Assembly (NCBI GenBank): GCA_007258455.2
Contig: VDFB02296709.1
Location: 62,001-126,000, forward strand
From: Sequoia sempervirens
Taxonomy: Eukaryota; Streptophyta; Pinopsida; Cupressales; Cupressaceae
Direction of reading: 5' to 3'
Length of the DNA: 64,000 nucleotides
The notes beneath the pieces were generated by a model. The model saw only the letters and a program-made list of their open reading frames with translations, was not told where the DNA came from and made no database searches. Both the position numbers and the translations under genes were made by a program. Positions 45,380 through 58,800 of this stretch are shown here, piece after piece. Numbering within the stretch: position 1 is the first letter of the stretch; every line of letters starts with the position of its first letter.

Positions 45380-48300
45380 ATCTGTAATGCCCTGCCATGT
45401 AACCTAAAGAATGTTGCAATGACTATGATAGTGTAATAAATTTTTTTTAAAAAGTGTATACATGAACTTCATTAATGCAAACATTCCCTAAGATACGCGA
45501 CAATGCACTACATGTAAATTCCATAATTAACATAAGTAACTAAACATGGCATGTGTTTAACTCTTATAAACTTAAGAGCATACATTCAATAATAGATAAA
45601 TTACTTCAATGAAGGTTTAATGTACATCAATGATTCATTCTTACATTGCATTTATAATAACATTTACAATACTCATTTCCAAATGAGGTAGGTCATACAA
45701 AAGTGTACAATTACATGTTACAAAAGTTCTCCCCAATTACAATTGAGGAGTGATACATAAATAAGGTTTCCACTAATACAAATGAGAAAGTACATTTCCA
45801 CACACGAGCTCTCCAACCAAGAAGTACTCGTCGCCACGAACAAGAACTAGGGACCCAACGGTGTAAGGTGCACATTCCACCCAACCAAGTGGTACCCGTA
45901 GGCCCACCCCCCGTGCTAGGAGATAGTAAAAGGGTTCCCTAGACATAACCTACAAACCCTAGACACAGGAAAAACCATAGACAAAACTATACAAGTACAA
46001 ACTTAACTTAATGGTTACATTGCTTCCAGAACTGAAGGATCAAATGCACTAAGTTCACAAGGATAGTGTTATTATAGGTGGAGTGTCATTACAATGTTGC
46101 ATAGGTTACCCAAGTGATTCTTCCTAGGTTTCGGCCCCCATCTTGGGTTACTCTGGTAACCTCTTACGAAACCCGGCCCCACATGCAATCTATTACGGAA
46201 TTGATTATCTTTCATAATGACAAGATATCGATCTTGCCATTCCAGGCCTTCTTGACTCATCCCCAAGTCTGAACTAGCCCTTGAGTCCATGAGTGAGGCT
46301 TAATTAATCCAGTTAAATGTTTTAGACTACCTAATGTGTTGATTTAGTTTTCACTAATTAAACTAACTCTACATGAGTGACTTAGGCACCACTTTGTGTG
46401 TCGGCCCTTATAAAGAGCCACTCCCCTAATAACAACATAGGGAAACTAATTCCACTAACTATGGGTAGACAAGGTGCACATAAACCAACATCAAATACCA
46501 ACCATATAACAATAGACATCACAACCCATTCATAGAACCAGGTGTCTAAACCGAATAAAACAATGTGCACTACCCTAGTATGTTCAAAATATGGAACCAT
46601 CATAAAAACAACTCCCTCACGAAGAAACTGTATCTGGAAGACTTATTAACCCATATAATCCCCAATATGCCCAATAATAGTAAAAAAAACAACTTAAAGC
46701 AATTCAAGAAAATAAGAATCTAACATTAAGATTTTATAAATCCAATCAATTTATAACATATAGCATGAAATTAATCAACTAAAGTATAATTCATTTTTCA
46801 ATCAATATGAAAAATTAAAACTAACAATTAACTCCAATTCCGCATTCATGCATTATATTGAAATTTTCAATTTCTTTACATAATACATTTGATTATGAAA
46901 ATATCTATTTATGATTTTCATACACTAATCAACAACATATTATACATTTAAATAAATACACTTCAAATCATTATAATTGAATATTTATTTAAATATATAT
47001 ATATATATATATTTTGTCCGAAATAAATCTGTAATCACTAATTTTTAAACACAATTGTAAATTTATATAAATACAATATATATATATATTATATATATAA
47101 CATATGTTATTAATAATATATATTACATATAATATATATATATATATATATTATAATTATAATTTAAAAATAAAATAAAAATAAATTAAAATTTATAAAT
47201 TTAATAAAAACCAAGGTAGGGGTCGGTTGCCTTACACAGCCAAACCCCTCCATGGGCGCGACTGTGCAGGCAGCGTTGAGCGCTGCCTTCACAGCCGGCT
47301 CCCTTATGGGGTACAGGTGTGCGGGGTAGCCCCCTGCACGTCCCTTAAGCCCTTTTTTTAATTATTATTTATAAAAAAAAATCGTGACGAATTTCGCCTA
47401 TACAACGATATCTCTATTTTTTTTTTAAATAAAATTTCAATGAACATTCTACATAATTTCAGAGGCATATTATATATATATATATATATATAAACAGTAA
47501 ACCAGAAAGATTGTTGGGGAAGAGCAAAATTTTAATAAAGAATTTTCTGCAGGAAGATTTAATTAAACAAAACAGAGGTTTCAAATTTCTCAATTTTGAT
47601 AGAGGGTTTCAATTTCTATAACAGATGATTTTGTTTTCAAACAAAATTCTCAAAATCTTTTCTACAGGAAATATTTAGAAAAGTTAATCATAGAGGTTTG
47701 TGTTTCCTCAAATTAATCAAAGAATTTCATTTACAAATCTACTAAGATTTTCTTCTGTTTTCTTTTGAGAATTTTCTATTGTTTATCAATAACCTTTTGT
47801 GATGCTCTCTAATTTTACTGGAAAGTTTTGTTTCAAAATTTTACACAGAGAGGTAACAAGTTTTTCTACAGAAATATTTTTAACAAAATTTTACCGAGAA
47901 GTAATCCATAAATAATTTTTCTACAGAAGCTTCAATCAAATTTTCTTCTTCAGGCAATCTTTCTACTTTACAAATTTAACAAAACTTCTACAAAATTAAA
48001 TCTTTATACAAGCAATCTTTTCAAATCAACAATATAACTAAATAAATAACAAAGAACCTATTTTTTTGTAGCTTGAAGAATTGAAAGTTGAAGAAAAGCT
48101 TTGCCTACTGAGTGCAATTTCTAAAGCCCTTTCCAAATCTCCACTTCCAGAAAGATACAAATTACTGAACCAGAAAATAATCCCGAGAACCTCTTCTAGA
48201 TTTTTTTTCAAACCAAAACTCCAAAAAAACAATTTTTCCAGAATTCTCTCTTCTTCTTCTTTTTCGTGAACAAACTTCTTGCCTTTCCGCAATATTCTCT

Positions 48301-48969
48301 CTGAGAAATTTCTCAACAAGAATTTTTAGCATTTAATTTTACTCACACACGTGGCAAATCAAAAATATCTTCTAACAAGCTCACATATATTTTCTTTTAA
48401 TAATTATAAAGAATTTATTCTATTTATTGAATTTAAAAATTCAAAATTTAATTTCATTTTCTTTATGCATATTTAAAATTCTAATTCACACAAAAGCATT
48501 TAAACTATATTTAATCTATTCACTCAATAAAGGAAATTTAATCAATTAATTAATTAATTTAATAAAATAACTTTAATCACAATGATTAAATTATTTTACC
48601 AAATAAACTAATTTAATTAATTAGATTAAAATAAGAAGCTTTTTTTGAAGAAAACACAAAAAGATGAGGATGGAGCTACGCAGAGGACTGGTGCGAGCTA
48701 GGGCCCGTGTGCCCTAGCCTGTTCTTCTTTTGGCGTCTGTGCTCGGATTTTGAGCTTTCTGTTGCTGGCGGGGGGTTTTTTAATTTGGTGCAGGGGTTTT
48801 GCTTTGGTCGTGCAGGGGTGTCTGATCATTTTTGGCCTGCGGGTGGGCATTTTTTGCCTAGTTTTTGTGTGTGGTGTGTCCTTGGCGAGAGGCGTGCGGC
48901 GGTTTGAGATTGTGGGTTGCCTGCCCCATCTCATTCTCTTTTTTTGTTGATGATTTGGTTCGTTGGGCC

Positions 48970-50397
48970 ATGGAGAATCATGGTCTAGCTTCTTCTCAAG
49001 TATCCTTAGGGGATTTGGAGATGATAGATCTGTCTTCTCCTATGCATGCCAATAGTAAGGAATGGATAGGTAAACCCCAATCTGGGGAAGGTGCCTCCTC
49101 TTCAAAAGGGATCTTTCGAATAAAAAAAGTAAACGGATATTTGGAGAGATCTGAAGATCGAGTAGTTTTGGTTATTCAACCTAAGCAAGTTTTGGAGGAT
49201 GTTGAATACTGGTGCAATCATGCCCTTATTTGCAAATTTTTGGGCCTTTGTCTTTCTCTACCTGTGCTGGAATCCTGGGCACGTCGGGTTTGGAACCCTG
49301 AAGGAGATATGGAGATTCTTTTAGCGGCTAATAACTATTTTCTGGTTATTTTTTCAAGCATGTCAGACAGGAATAGGGCTTTTGAAGGATGCCCTTATTT
49401 CTTTAACCAGGTGGGGCTCTTCATCAAGCCTTGGCACATGGGCTTCAACTCTGTTGAAGAGATCCCCTCACGGGTGCTTGTGTGGGTTTGATTGTCGAGG
49501 CTTCCTTTGGAATTCTGGAGGGAAGATATTCTTCATTCAATCTCTTTGCTTCTTGGGAAACCTGTGGGATTGACTACACAAACTCAAGATCGCAAGGTAA
49601 TTTATTTTGCTCGTATTTGTGTAGAAGTTGATTTAAATAATCCATTACCAGATTCTATGGAGATTTGCATGGGTTCATCTTCTTGGATCCAATAGCTAGA
49701 TTACGAGACCCTACCATTTAGATGCAGAATTTTCCATGAATATGGTCATCTACATCATAGATGTCCCAGATTTAAATCTTCCCCCTTGGCTGCCTCTAGA
49801 CCTCCTAGGGAGGACAAGGGGAAGGCTCCTTTGTCTAATGGCCCTATTGATAAGGAGGGATTTATTCCGGTTAAGTCCCGTAACAAAGGCAAAGGCAAGA
49901 ACAGAACTTGGATGGATCGACAGAATGATGGCACCTTTAACAGGTTTGAGGCTCTTGATAGCTTAGTCCAAGAGGAAGGAATTCCAGTTGAGATCTCTTC
50001 TAGGGATAAAGGTCAACATGAGGCTCAAGATGAGGATGCAAAGAAGGATGATCAAATTTTATCTTCAGGGGACCAGCAGGTAGGTCAAATGGCTATGGAT
50101 TTACCTTCTCAAGTTCAGGATATCAGAGATCTCCAGGGGTCACAGGCTTCAATGGGTACAGTTGTGGTGGCTTCTGTTCCCCCTGCTACTAAGGGGACCT
50201 CAGATCTTGTGAAGGGTAATAAGGCTTCTCTTGCCTTAGGCTTGCAACAAAAATCCTTTAAAAAGGGGCCTCTAGACAAACCATCAAGGAGTGGAAGGAA
50301 GACTGATCAAGAGAAGGTCAAAATTATGGGTGATACATTGGTTGAGTCTGGGTCTGTGAAACCCATTGATTCCCACTTCTCCCACCCCCATAAATGA
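48970..50397 (+). pseudogene. LINE ORF1: RNA-binding protein (DUF4283 plus zinc knuckle)
   Basis: The ATG at 48970 gives a 475-codon frame with two internal stops (49489-49491 and 49693-49695). Residues about 50-170 form the DUF4283-type domain: GIFRIKKVNGYLER, LVIQPKQVLEDVEYWCNHAL, WNPEGDMEILLAANNYFLVI, GPYxF-like GCPYFFNQVGLFIKPW. Near 49720 lies CRIFHEYGHLHHRCP, a CX2CX4HX4C knuckle whose second Cys is Phe. The C-terminal third is charged and low-complexity. ORF1 binds LINE RNA in the ribonucleoprotein. The terminal TGA overlaps the ORF2 ATG (ATGA at 50394-50397). Confidence 0.85.
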
Positions 50398-53300
50398 TTG
50401 TATTATCATGGAATGTAAGGGGGTTGAACAACATCCCTTGACAAAAGGTTGTTCGTAGATTAATTGAGTCTCAGTCTCTTGATGTGGTCTTTATTCAGGA
50501 AACCAAGCTTACAGTGGATGGTTTTGCTAATTGTGCTCCGCGTATCTGGCCCCATGGCTATTGGTAGGGGGTGGGGGCTTTGAGCAGTTCTAGGGGGGTG
50601 GATTGTTTCTAGAACCCAAGGAAAGTTTCCCCCTTATGGTGGATATCTAGCCGGTCTTCCATTTCTATGGTTGCCTCTAGTTTTGAGACTGGAGAAAGAT
50701 GCCTTTTCTCCAATATTTATGCTCCTATTGATCTTTCAGGTAAGTCACATCTTTGGGATCACATCAGCTTCATCCGGTCTCTGGACCCATTTCTCCCATG
50801 GATTATGGCTGGTGATTTTAATGATGTTATAAGTTTGGAGGAAAAACGAGGTGGATTATCCAGGCTGGAACCTTCTTCAAATTTGCTTAGAGATAATATT
50901 GGTTTCCTAAATCTCATTGATGTGAAGCCAATCAATGGTGTGTTTACATGGAATAATAGGAGGTGTGGTGTTGAGGCTATCTTAGAAAGGCTTGATAGAT
51001 TTTTGGTATCCTGTTATTGGATGAAAAATAGGTGGACCACTAGTTCAAAAATTCTTGATTGGAGGGGCTCTAATCACTGGCCTATCAAACTCTCTGTCTC
51101 CCCTTATGGAGTCACCAAAAAGCCTTCTTTCAAATTTCAGTTGATGTGGTTAAGAGATCAATCTCTATAGGATCTTATGTTGGATTGGTGGTATGAAGGG
51201 ATGCTTGCCCATGGGACGACCATGTTTACTTTTAGTAAGAGGCTTCAACATGTGAAGTACAAGCTTAAGAGGTGGAATAAACAGTGTTTTGGGAACCTGC
51301 ATGCTTAGAAGATAGCTGCTCAGTCCAAGTTGGATAGTGTTACTCATTAGATTCGAGACCAAGGGTTGTCCTCTGATCTCAAGAATGATGAGTCCTTGGA
51401 TCTTAAGGGTTTAGAAGAGTGGGAGCTTTGGGAGGAGATTTTCTGGAAGCAGAAATCTCATATTGATTGGCTTCAGGAGGGGGATAGGAACACGACATTT
51501 TTTCATAACTCGGTTAAGGCTCGGAGGCAGGGGAACTCTATGTCCTCTCTTGTTTCCCCTGATGGGCCCAACTTTCGTCTTGTGAAGAAATTTCCAGGGA
51601 AGCTGTCAATTATTTTTCAAATCTATTTACTAGGGAGAATCTTGCAGCTAGGACCGAAGAAAGGGCCATCTTGGATTGTATTCCCCACCTGGTCTCTACC
51701 AAGATGAATGGGGCTCTTTTATATCCAATCTTGTTACCTAAATTGGAGAAAGTTGTGTTTAGTATGAAAAAAGGTAAAGCTCCTGGTCCAGATGGGTTTT
51801 CGATTGAGTTCTTTCAGGAATTATGGGAAATAATAAAGTATGATCTCCTTGAGGTGGTTCAGGAATCACATAGGAACAAACAAATGCTTAAGTCTTTGAA
51901 TTCTAATTTTTTGGCTCTCATACCTAAGAAGGAGGGGGCTAATCGGTTGGACCAATTCAAGCCTATTGCTTTATGCAATGTTTTCTACAAGATAATCACC
52001 AAGTTGATTGCTAAGAGACTTAAACCACTCCTTGGTGCTTTGATCTTTGCTGAGCAGGGTGGTTTTGTTGAAGGAAGACAAATTTTGGATGGTGTTGTGA
52101 TAGCTATGGAGGCTATTCACTCTATGGCTTCATCTAAGGAGAAAGATATGTTCATTAAACTTGACATGGCTAAAACTTATGATCGGGTGAGCTGGGAGTT
52201 CTTACAAAAAATTCTCTTGGCTTTTGGCTTTGAAGAGGAGTGGGTGAATTGGGTTCTCAATTGTGTGACCTTGTCCTCCTTTTATGTTCTCATTAATGGG
52301 GAACCTTCAGATTTGTTTAGTGCTTCTTAGGGACTTCGGAAAGGGGACCCTCTATCTCCCTATCTATTCATTATCATGGAGGAAGGTCTTGGCAGATTTA
52401 TTAAATCTCAAGTGAGGCAGGGTCTTATACAAGGTTGGAGCTGGAACAATAATCTTCCTCCCTACTCTCATCTTCAGTTTGTGGATGACACTGGGCTGAT
52501 GGGATTGGTTAGAATTAGTGAGGCTGTGAACTTCAAGAGAGCTTTAGACATCTATTTGAAAGCTTCAGGTCATAGTATTAATGATGATAAATCTTCCATT
52601 TATTTCTTTAATACTCCTCGGATTATTCAGAACAAGATTGCTAGGATTCTTATATTTCAGATTGGTTCTCTTCCCTTGATGTACCTTGGGATTCCTTTAG
52701 CTTTGGAATCTTAGCGTAGAGATTTTTGGCAGGGGATTTTGGATAGATTCTGGAGTAAGGTTAATCATTGGACTTACAAATGGCTCTCTTCTACTGGAAG
52801 AGTGATTCTCCTAAAGACTATGGTGCAGTCTCTCCCCATTTATAGGTGTTGTGTGCAGGTTCCCCCTTCCTCCTTTGTGAGGGAATTTGATGCTCTTTCT
52901 CAGAAATTCCTTTGGTCGGGCAACCTTCTCTCTTCGAAGTGGAGTTTAGTCAGGTGGGAGTCTGTTTGCAGGCCGAAGCATGCTGGGGGCCTTGGTCTTA
53001 GGTCTATGGCTCTTGTGGTCACAACCTTGGCGGCCAAGCTGAACTAGAGATGGTGCAACAATCAGGATCGGGATTTGGCCAAGATTCTTGCTCTCAAGTA
53101 TCTCCCTGGTGCTAAGAGCCAAGATGTGCCGTGACTTGCTTTGTTGGGAAAAGGTTCTTGTATTTGGGATACTCTTAAGAAGGGATCTCAACTTATTAAG
53201 GATGGTCTCTTCTAGATTTGTAATAGAGGCTTTGATGCTTTGTTTTGGCAGGACTCTTGGGATGGCTACCCCCCCATTCTTTCTAGTTTCCCTCAGCTTC

Positions 53301-54682
53301 AACCTCTCTACCATATTTTTTCTGATGCTGGATGGATTAAGGTGGAGCATTTTAAAATAGTTAAGTGTATTGGTCAGGTGGAGGTGTCTTGCTGGAAGGA
53401 TCCTCAGGAGTGGCCCGTGGGTGGTTCTGATGAGGATCGTGTTGTTCTGTCTAAAGTCTTGGAGGGTAGGCTTTGCAGCTCCCTTAATGAGAGGGACAAG
53501 TTGGCTTGGAGTCCCAACCCAAAAGGTAAATTTACTATTGCTCAAGGCTATGCTGTGCTTGACAGGAACTTACATGGTCCAGCTGAGGTGCCCTGGTGGA
53601 AGAAGGTTTGGAACAACTTTTCTTGGCCCAAATGCAATTTTTTCTTATGGTTGGTTGCTCAGAAGAAATGTCTCACTTGGGATAATCTTCGCAAGCGAGG
53701 TTTTCATGGACCTTCTATGTGCTTCCTTTGTTCACGCAGTGAAGAATGTTCTTCCCATTTGTTCTTTCTTTTCCCTTTTTCTAGAGAGATATGGCACAGG
53801 TGGTGGGAGGCTTGGCATCAGGGATGTGTTCATGCTTCCTCCCTAATAGAGTTTTGGGAGAGCTTGGGCAGGCCTCCAGAGAAGACTTCTTTCCTACAGG
53901 TGGCCTGGGCTACTGGGCCTATTTTCATTCTCTAGAACATTTGGTTGGAGAGGAATCATAGAGTTTTTTGTGGTTCCAAGTTAGGAAGTCAATTGTGGAA
54001 GAAGATTATTAACAGGCTTCAGGAGATTATTTCTGCTAAGTGTGATATGTCTGATAATATTGATTTTGGTGATTATGCTATTATGAGGGATTTGAACCTG
54101 GGGGATAATAGTAGGGGATGCAGTGTTGGAAATAGATCCTGACATGTCAAGCAATGATTTTGTCGTGATGGGAGGTGGATGCCTCCCCTGGTTGAGGTCC
54201 TGAAGATTAATACAAATGGTTCTTCTCGTGGGAACCCTGAACATGCTGGTGTTGGGGGTATAGGTAGAGGTAAAGATGGTGTTGCTATTTTTTTCTTCTT
54301 TGTTTACAAAGGGCAACACTCTAATAATCTGATGGAGGCCCTTGCTATTAAGATTGTAGTTGAGTGTGGCTACTCTTTAGGCTGGAGGAGGATTATCTGT
54401 GAGTCAGATTCTCAGATTGTTGTGGATATGCTAAACAACCAGAGTTTGGATGATGTTAGTTGGAAATTAGCCTCGATGGTCAGACAGATTCTAAGGGTAT
54501 GCAATTCCTTGGATTTTGTCTCCTTTTGTCACATCCCTAGAGAATGGAATAGAATGGCATATTGCTTGGAAAAGTGGGCCTCGGAGAATGGGGAGGGCTG
54601 GGATATTAGTGGACGGGATGAGTTACCTTCTGATTATCTTGGGACCCTTGAGAGATTATTATTGGATGACAGAAATATGTAG
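50394..54682 (+). pseudogene. LINE ORF2: endonuclease, reverse transcriptase, RNase H
   Basis: The ATG at 50394 starts MIVLSWNVRGLNNIP. Endonuclease motifs: FIQETKL, APIDLSGKSHLWDHI, WIMAGDFNDVI, LERLDRFLVS, WRGSNHWPI. RT from 51671: KGKAPGPDGFSIEFFQELW, LALIPKKEGANRLDQFKPIA, GFVEGRQILDG, MFIKLDMAKTYDRVSWEFL, GLRKGDPLSPYLF, LQFVDDTGLMG (catalytic Asp pair intact). Zinc finger about 53690-53800: SMCFLCSRSEECSSHLFF. RNase H 54179-54682: NTNGSSRGNP (catalytic Asp changed to Asn), CESDSQIV, IPREWNRMAYCLEKWA (last Asp changed to Tyr). One frameshift near 51.6 kb and several stops. Confidence 0.9.
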
Positions 54683-54814
54683 TGTTGTTGTTGGATTTTT
54701 TGGTTGTATTCCTGGTTTGGTGGGCCTTTGGCCTTTGCTTTGTATCTTGGATTTGATTGAATAAATTTTTACCCCTTCTCTTTTAAAAATAAAAAATAAA
54801 AAAAGAAGCTTTTT

Positions 54815-55469
54815 AACTACAATATTTAAAATTAATTAAATAAACACTAAATTATAAAGAACATTATTCTAACATTAAATTCACAAAATAAACCTTGGAT
54901 AACAAATAACAAGACAAACATAGACGTGACAACCAAACATACCAGACCTAAACTGACGACATATTGGGACTAGGTTTGAGGCTAGACTAGGAAAACGTCG
55001 TTACTATCTCCCAATCAACATTACCGTTGAGCCTGAATACACTCAGACCTGTGAGACTAGGTGGAATCGATGTAATGTACCTGCAATCCTGCAATTAGAC
55101 ATATAACATACATTTATATAATCCATAATTCAAACACACCGTGAAGAGAAAATCGCAGAAATCATAGGGCACTCGTAAGCAAGTGATGCAATACCGTTCT
55201 CTTCACCAATACAATATCACATCAAACTGACAAAATAAATATCAATTAATCTACCGTAAACATATATAGCAATATCATCTCAAGTAAACATCTATACTAA
55301 CATAAAGCATGTCAAAAATAATCACCACCAAACAGTGTATCATCACATCATAAAATAAATCGACCATCGCTCTACTGTCAGCGATCAAATACATCAAAAC
55401 AAAGTATCAGGGTCTATCAAAGTAAAAAGATACTGTCGGAAAACATAAGCAAAATGGAGGGGTACTATA
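54815..55469 (-). repeat. Remaining part of the split gypsy 5' LTR
   Basis: Continues the LTR after the LINE. It starts AACTACAATATTTAAAATTA, as in the partner near 40025, and includes 55190-55325, which the partner lacks. Confidence 0.9.
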
Positions 55470-55690
55470 GAAGATATAAAGGAAAATATACTACAACATA
55501 AAACAATAATAATAATAATTTAACCAAAGTAAAAACAAAAAAAGATGAGATTATATATAAAATATAAATTAGAAAACTAAATAAATGATTCAATTAATAT
55601 CAAAAAATAGATGGTTAAAATACAAAAGGTTATAATATATAAACCTATAATATATATTAATATAAATATATAATATATATTAATATATTA
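55470..55690. other. Target duplications and spacer between gypsy element and second LINE
   Basis: GAAGA at 55470-55474 is the right gypsy duplication. A-rich spacer follows. AATATATATTAATATATTA at 55672-55690 is the left copy of the second LINE duplication. Confidence 0.8.
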
Positions 55691-55802
55691 TTTTTAAAAA
55701 GGGGTAAAATCTTTATTGAATATCAGAAACCAACATTACAAACAAGCCAAGGGCACAAGCCCGAAAGGAACAAAAAGCACCAACAAAACCAAAAAAAACA
55801 AA

Positions 55803-58800
55803 TCAATCAGCACCCCCACTGTCATCAGCCAGAACCCTCTCCAAATCTAGACTAAGCTCCTGAGGGATCTGAGCCCAATCATCAATCTTCCAGTCCTCCA
55901 GATGCTCTGAGGCCCACTTGGCCAGACAATCAACAGTCCTATTCCATTCATGGGGAATATGGACAAAAGACACTCTTTCCATCAAATTATTGATCTGCAA
56001 AATCTGTTGCACCATCACTGCCAACTGCCAGTTAACATCCAACGTCCTCCCTTGATTGAGAAGATTAATCAGAACCTGAGAATCAGATTCACAAATAACC
56101 CTACGCCATCCCTTCTCATAGGCCCTTTCCAAGGCATGAAGAATCGCCCAACCTTCCATAAGGTTAATAGTTTGAGTCCCCTTATGAATGGAAAAGAGGA
56201 AAACCACCAAGCTAGAAGAATCCCTGCCAACCCCACCAACTCCAGCTGGACCAAGATTACCTCTAGAAGAACCATCAGTATTAACCTTCAAGGTGTCCAT
56301 GGGGGAGGCTACCATTTCCCCAGCCGTTGGACATGCTGCCCCACCCACCTACTTTTCCGGCAACAAGGCTCAATAGGGGTAAACCCCTGGATACCCAACC
56401 GGGTCACCAACTCCACATCCTTCTTCTCAAGTGGCAGCTCCACAACCCCTTTGGCTTGAATAGTCTCCCGAATCATCCCAAGAACCCTAAACCACACCTC
56501 TTGAACCTGCAACAACTCCCCTTTGAAAATCCTCCTATTCTGTTCCAACCAAACCTGCCACAACAAGAAGATAGGCCCAACCCACCACACATCCTGCAAA
56601 AAAGAGGCCATCGAGGGGGGTCTGCCCAAGCTATTCCAAAAATCTACAAGGGAGGAAGCATGAACACAGGGAATGTTCCAAACATTCCACCAAGAATGCC
56701 AAAGCTGCAAGGTGAAAGGACACCGAAAGAAAAGATGTGAAGTCCTCTTCACCATTCCCACACAACACACACTTAGACGGGCCCTAAAACCCATGCTTTT
56801 GGATATTATCCCAAGTCAAACACTTGTTCCAAGCCAAGATCCAGGAAAAGTAGTTACACTTCAGCCAAAAAAACTTATTCCACACCCTCTTCCACCAAGG
56901 AACTTTCGCCCCCTTAACCCTTTGAGAAAGCAGCCTCTGATAACCCGTCGCAATCATGTAGTGACCTTTCAGATTAGGCGACCATGCGAGAATATCCCTA
57001 TCCCTGAGGGGATTGCAATGTCTGCCCAAGAGAATATTATGCAACATCCTACAATCCTCTTCCATACCAATAACCAGACACTCCTCCAGATTTTTCCACC
57101 TAGCACACATAAGCTGACCCTGAAGAGAAAGCACCTTAAAGTCACTTACCCTCATCCAGCCTGCGTCACTGAAACCCCTACTCAGGGTAGCCAAGTCAGG
57201 GAACTGAGTGAGGATGGGTGGATGACCGTCCCAAAAATCATACCAAAACTGAACCTTCGTCCCACTCCGACAAATCCAAAATAATCCATCCTTGATGAGT
57301 GCAGCTCCCTTCTTAAGGGTAGCCCAAACAACTGATCCCTTACCAACCAAAGGGTAGCGAGGGATATCTTCCCTAAGAGCACCCTGAAAATACTTATAGG
57401 AAAGGATCTTAGCCCAAATCATATCCTTCTTTGTGCACCACCTCCAATATAGTTTAGCTGCCAAAGCCATCCCTGCCAGCGTGGATTGCCTCAATCCCAA
57501 ACCACCAAACTGCTTAGGACAACAAACCATATCCCATCTAACCAAACTCCACTTGGAAGACAACAGACTGCCTGCCCAAAGAAATTGTCTTGCCAAAGAG
57601 TCCAAATCCGAGACAAATCCCTTTGGGGCCACCTGAAGCATACCCTGATAAATGGGAAGAGCCTGGACCACAGACTTCAGCAACTGAACCCGCCCAACAA
57701 AGGACAACCACCAGTTGGTCTAGTGAGTAACCCTCAACCGAAATTTATCTAGGATAGGCTGCCACGACTCCCTCATTAATCTTCCCACCACAATAGGGAA
57801 CCCAAGGTAAGGCAGAGGAAGAGTCCCAATCTAAAAGCGAAGAATCTAAGCAATTCTCCTTTGGATAGGATCCGAAGTATTAAAGAAATAAATGGAAGAC
57901 TTGTCATCATTAATTGATTAACCTGAAGCTTCAAGATACACATCCAACACCTTGTGGATATTAGTTGCCTCCCAAATAGTGGAAACCCCCATCAAGGCAG
58001 TATCATCCACAAACTGCAAGTGGGATTGAGGGGATAAATCACCTCCCCACCACCACCCCTGAATAATTCCTAGCTCCACCTGTCATCTCAGAAGGCACCC
58101 CAATCCTTCCACAAACAGAATAAACAAGGGGAGAGAGGATCACCTTTCCTAATTCCGTGAGAGGCTCTAAACAACTTAGAATGCTCCCCATTAGTTAATA
58201 CTGAGAAGGAAACTGACGTAACGCAACTCATGACCCAATGAATCTAATCATCCCCAAATCCGAAAGTGGCCAGGATCTTCTAAAGAAAAGACCAACTAAC
58301 TCTGTCGTAGGCCTTTGCCATATCTAGTTTGATAAACATAGCCTTTTCTCGAGAAATTTCCATAGAATGGATGGTCTCAGTAGCTATAACAATCCCATCT
58401 AGAATCTGTCTGCCCTCCACAAAACCACTTTGCTCCTCAGAAATAAGCAACTGCAACCACTTTTTCAACCTATTAGCAATTAGCTTAGAGATAATCTTAT
58501 ACACCACATTGCAAAGGGCAATAGGCTGAAATCGGCTTAACCTATCCGCCCCATCACACTTGGGAATAAGTGCCAGAAAGGTGGAATTCAGGGCCTTTAA
58601 CATTTGCTTATTCCGCTGCGATTCTTTGACCACCTCTAATAAATCAAATTTGATGATCTCCCAGAACTCCTAGAAAAATTTAGTCAAGAAACCATCCGGG
58701 CCAGGGGCTTTTCCTTTCTTCATCTGAAACACCATCCCCTCCAATTCCTCTAGAGTGATCTCACCCATAAGATCCTCCCTCATCTCCCTAGACACCAGCT

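Larger units (their letters stand above)
48645..54802 (+). mobile_element. L1-type LINE (first copy), inserted in the gypsy LTR
   Basis: A 6.2-kb non-LTR element in the gypsy 5' LTR. The target duplication AAGAAGCTTTTT is at 48633-48644 and 54803-54814; the uninterrupted sequence occurs once in the other LTR near 40013. The 3' end has GAATAAA, then TTTTACCCCTTCTC, then an A-rich tail (TTTTAAAAATAAAAAATAAA). ORF1 (48970-50397) and ORF2 (50394-54682) are full-length but carry stops. The 5' leader is G/T-rich. It is the same family as 55691-62161: both ends and both proteins match. Confidence 0.95.
36763..55469 (-). mobile_element. Complete Ty3/gypsy retrotransposon with very long LTRs
   Basis: LTRs are 36763-40544 (3'; 3,782 bp) and 45383-55469 (5'; about 3,917 bp once the LINE at 48645-54802 and its extra target copy are removed). 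Perfect target duplication GAAGA at 36758-36762 and 55470-55474. Primer binding site at 45368-45379. Polypurine tract on the plus strand as TCCTCCCCCCTAGG, 40545-40558. Interior 4.8 kb, minus strand: gag, protease, RT, RNase H, integrase, C-terminal chromodomain-like region. That order makes it Ty3/gypsy; GPF motif and tail suggest a chromovirus (Tekay/Del-like), which is inference. All genes are broken. Confidence 0.95.
45383..55469 (-). repeat. 5' LTR of the long gypsy element, split by a LINE
   Basis: Two parts, 45383-48644 and 54815-55469, rejoin to match 36763-40544. The last bases are TACTATA where the partner has TACTACA; the GAAGA duplication follows directly. The segment at 55190-55325 is absent from the partner. 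Confidence 0.95.
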
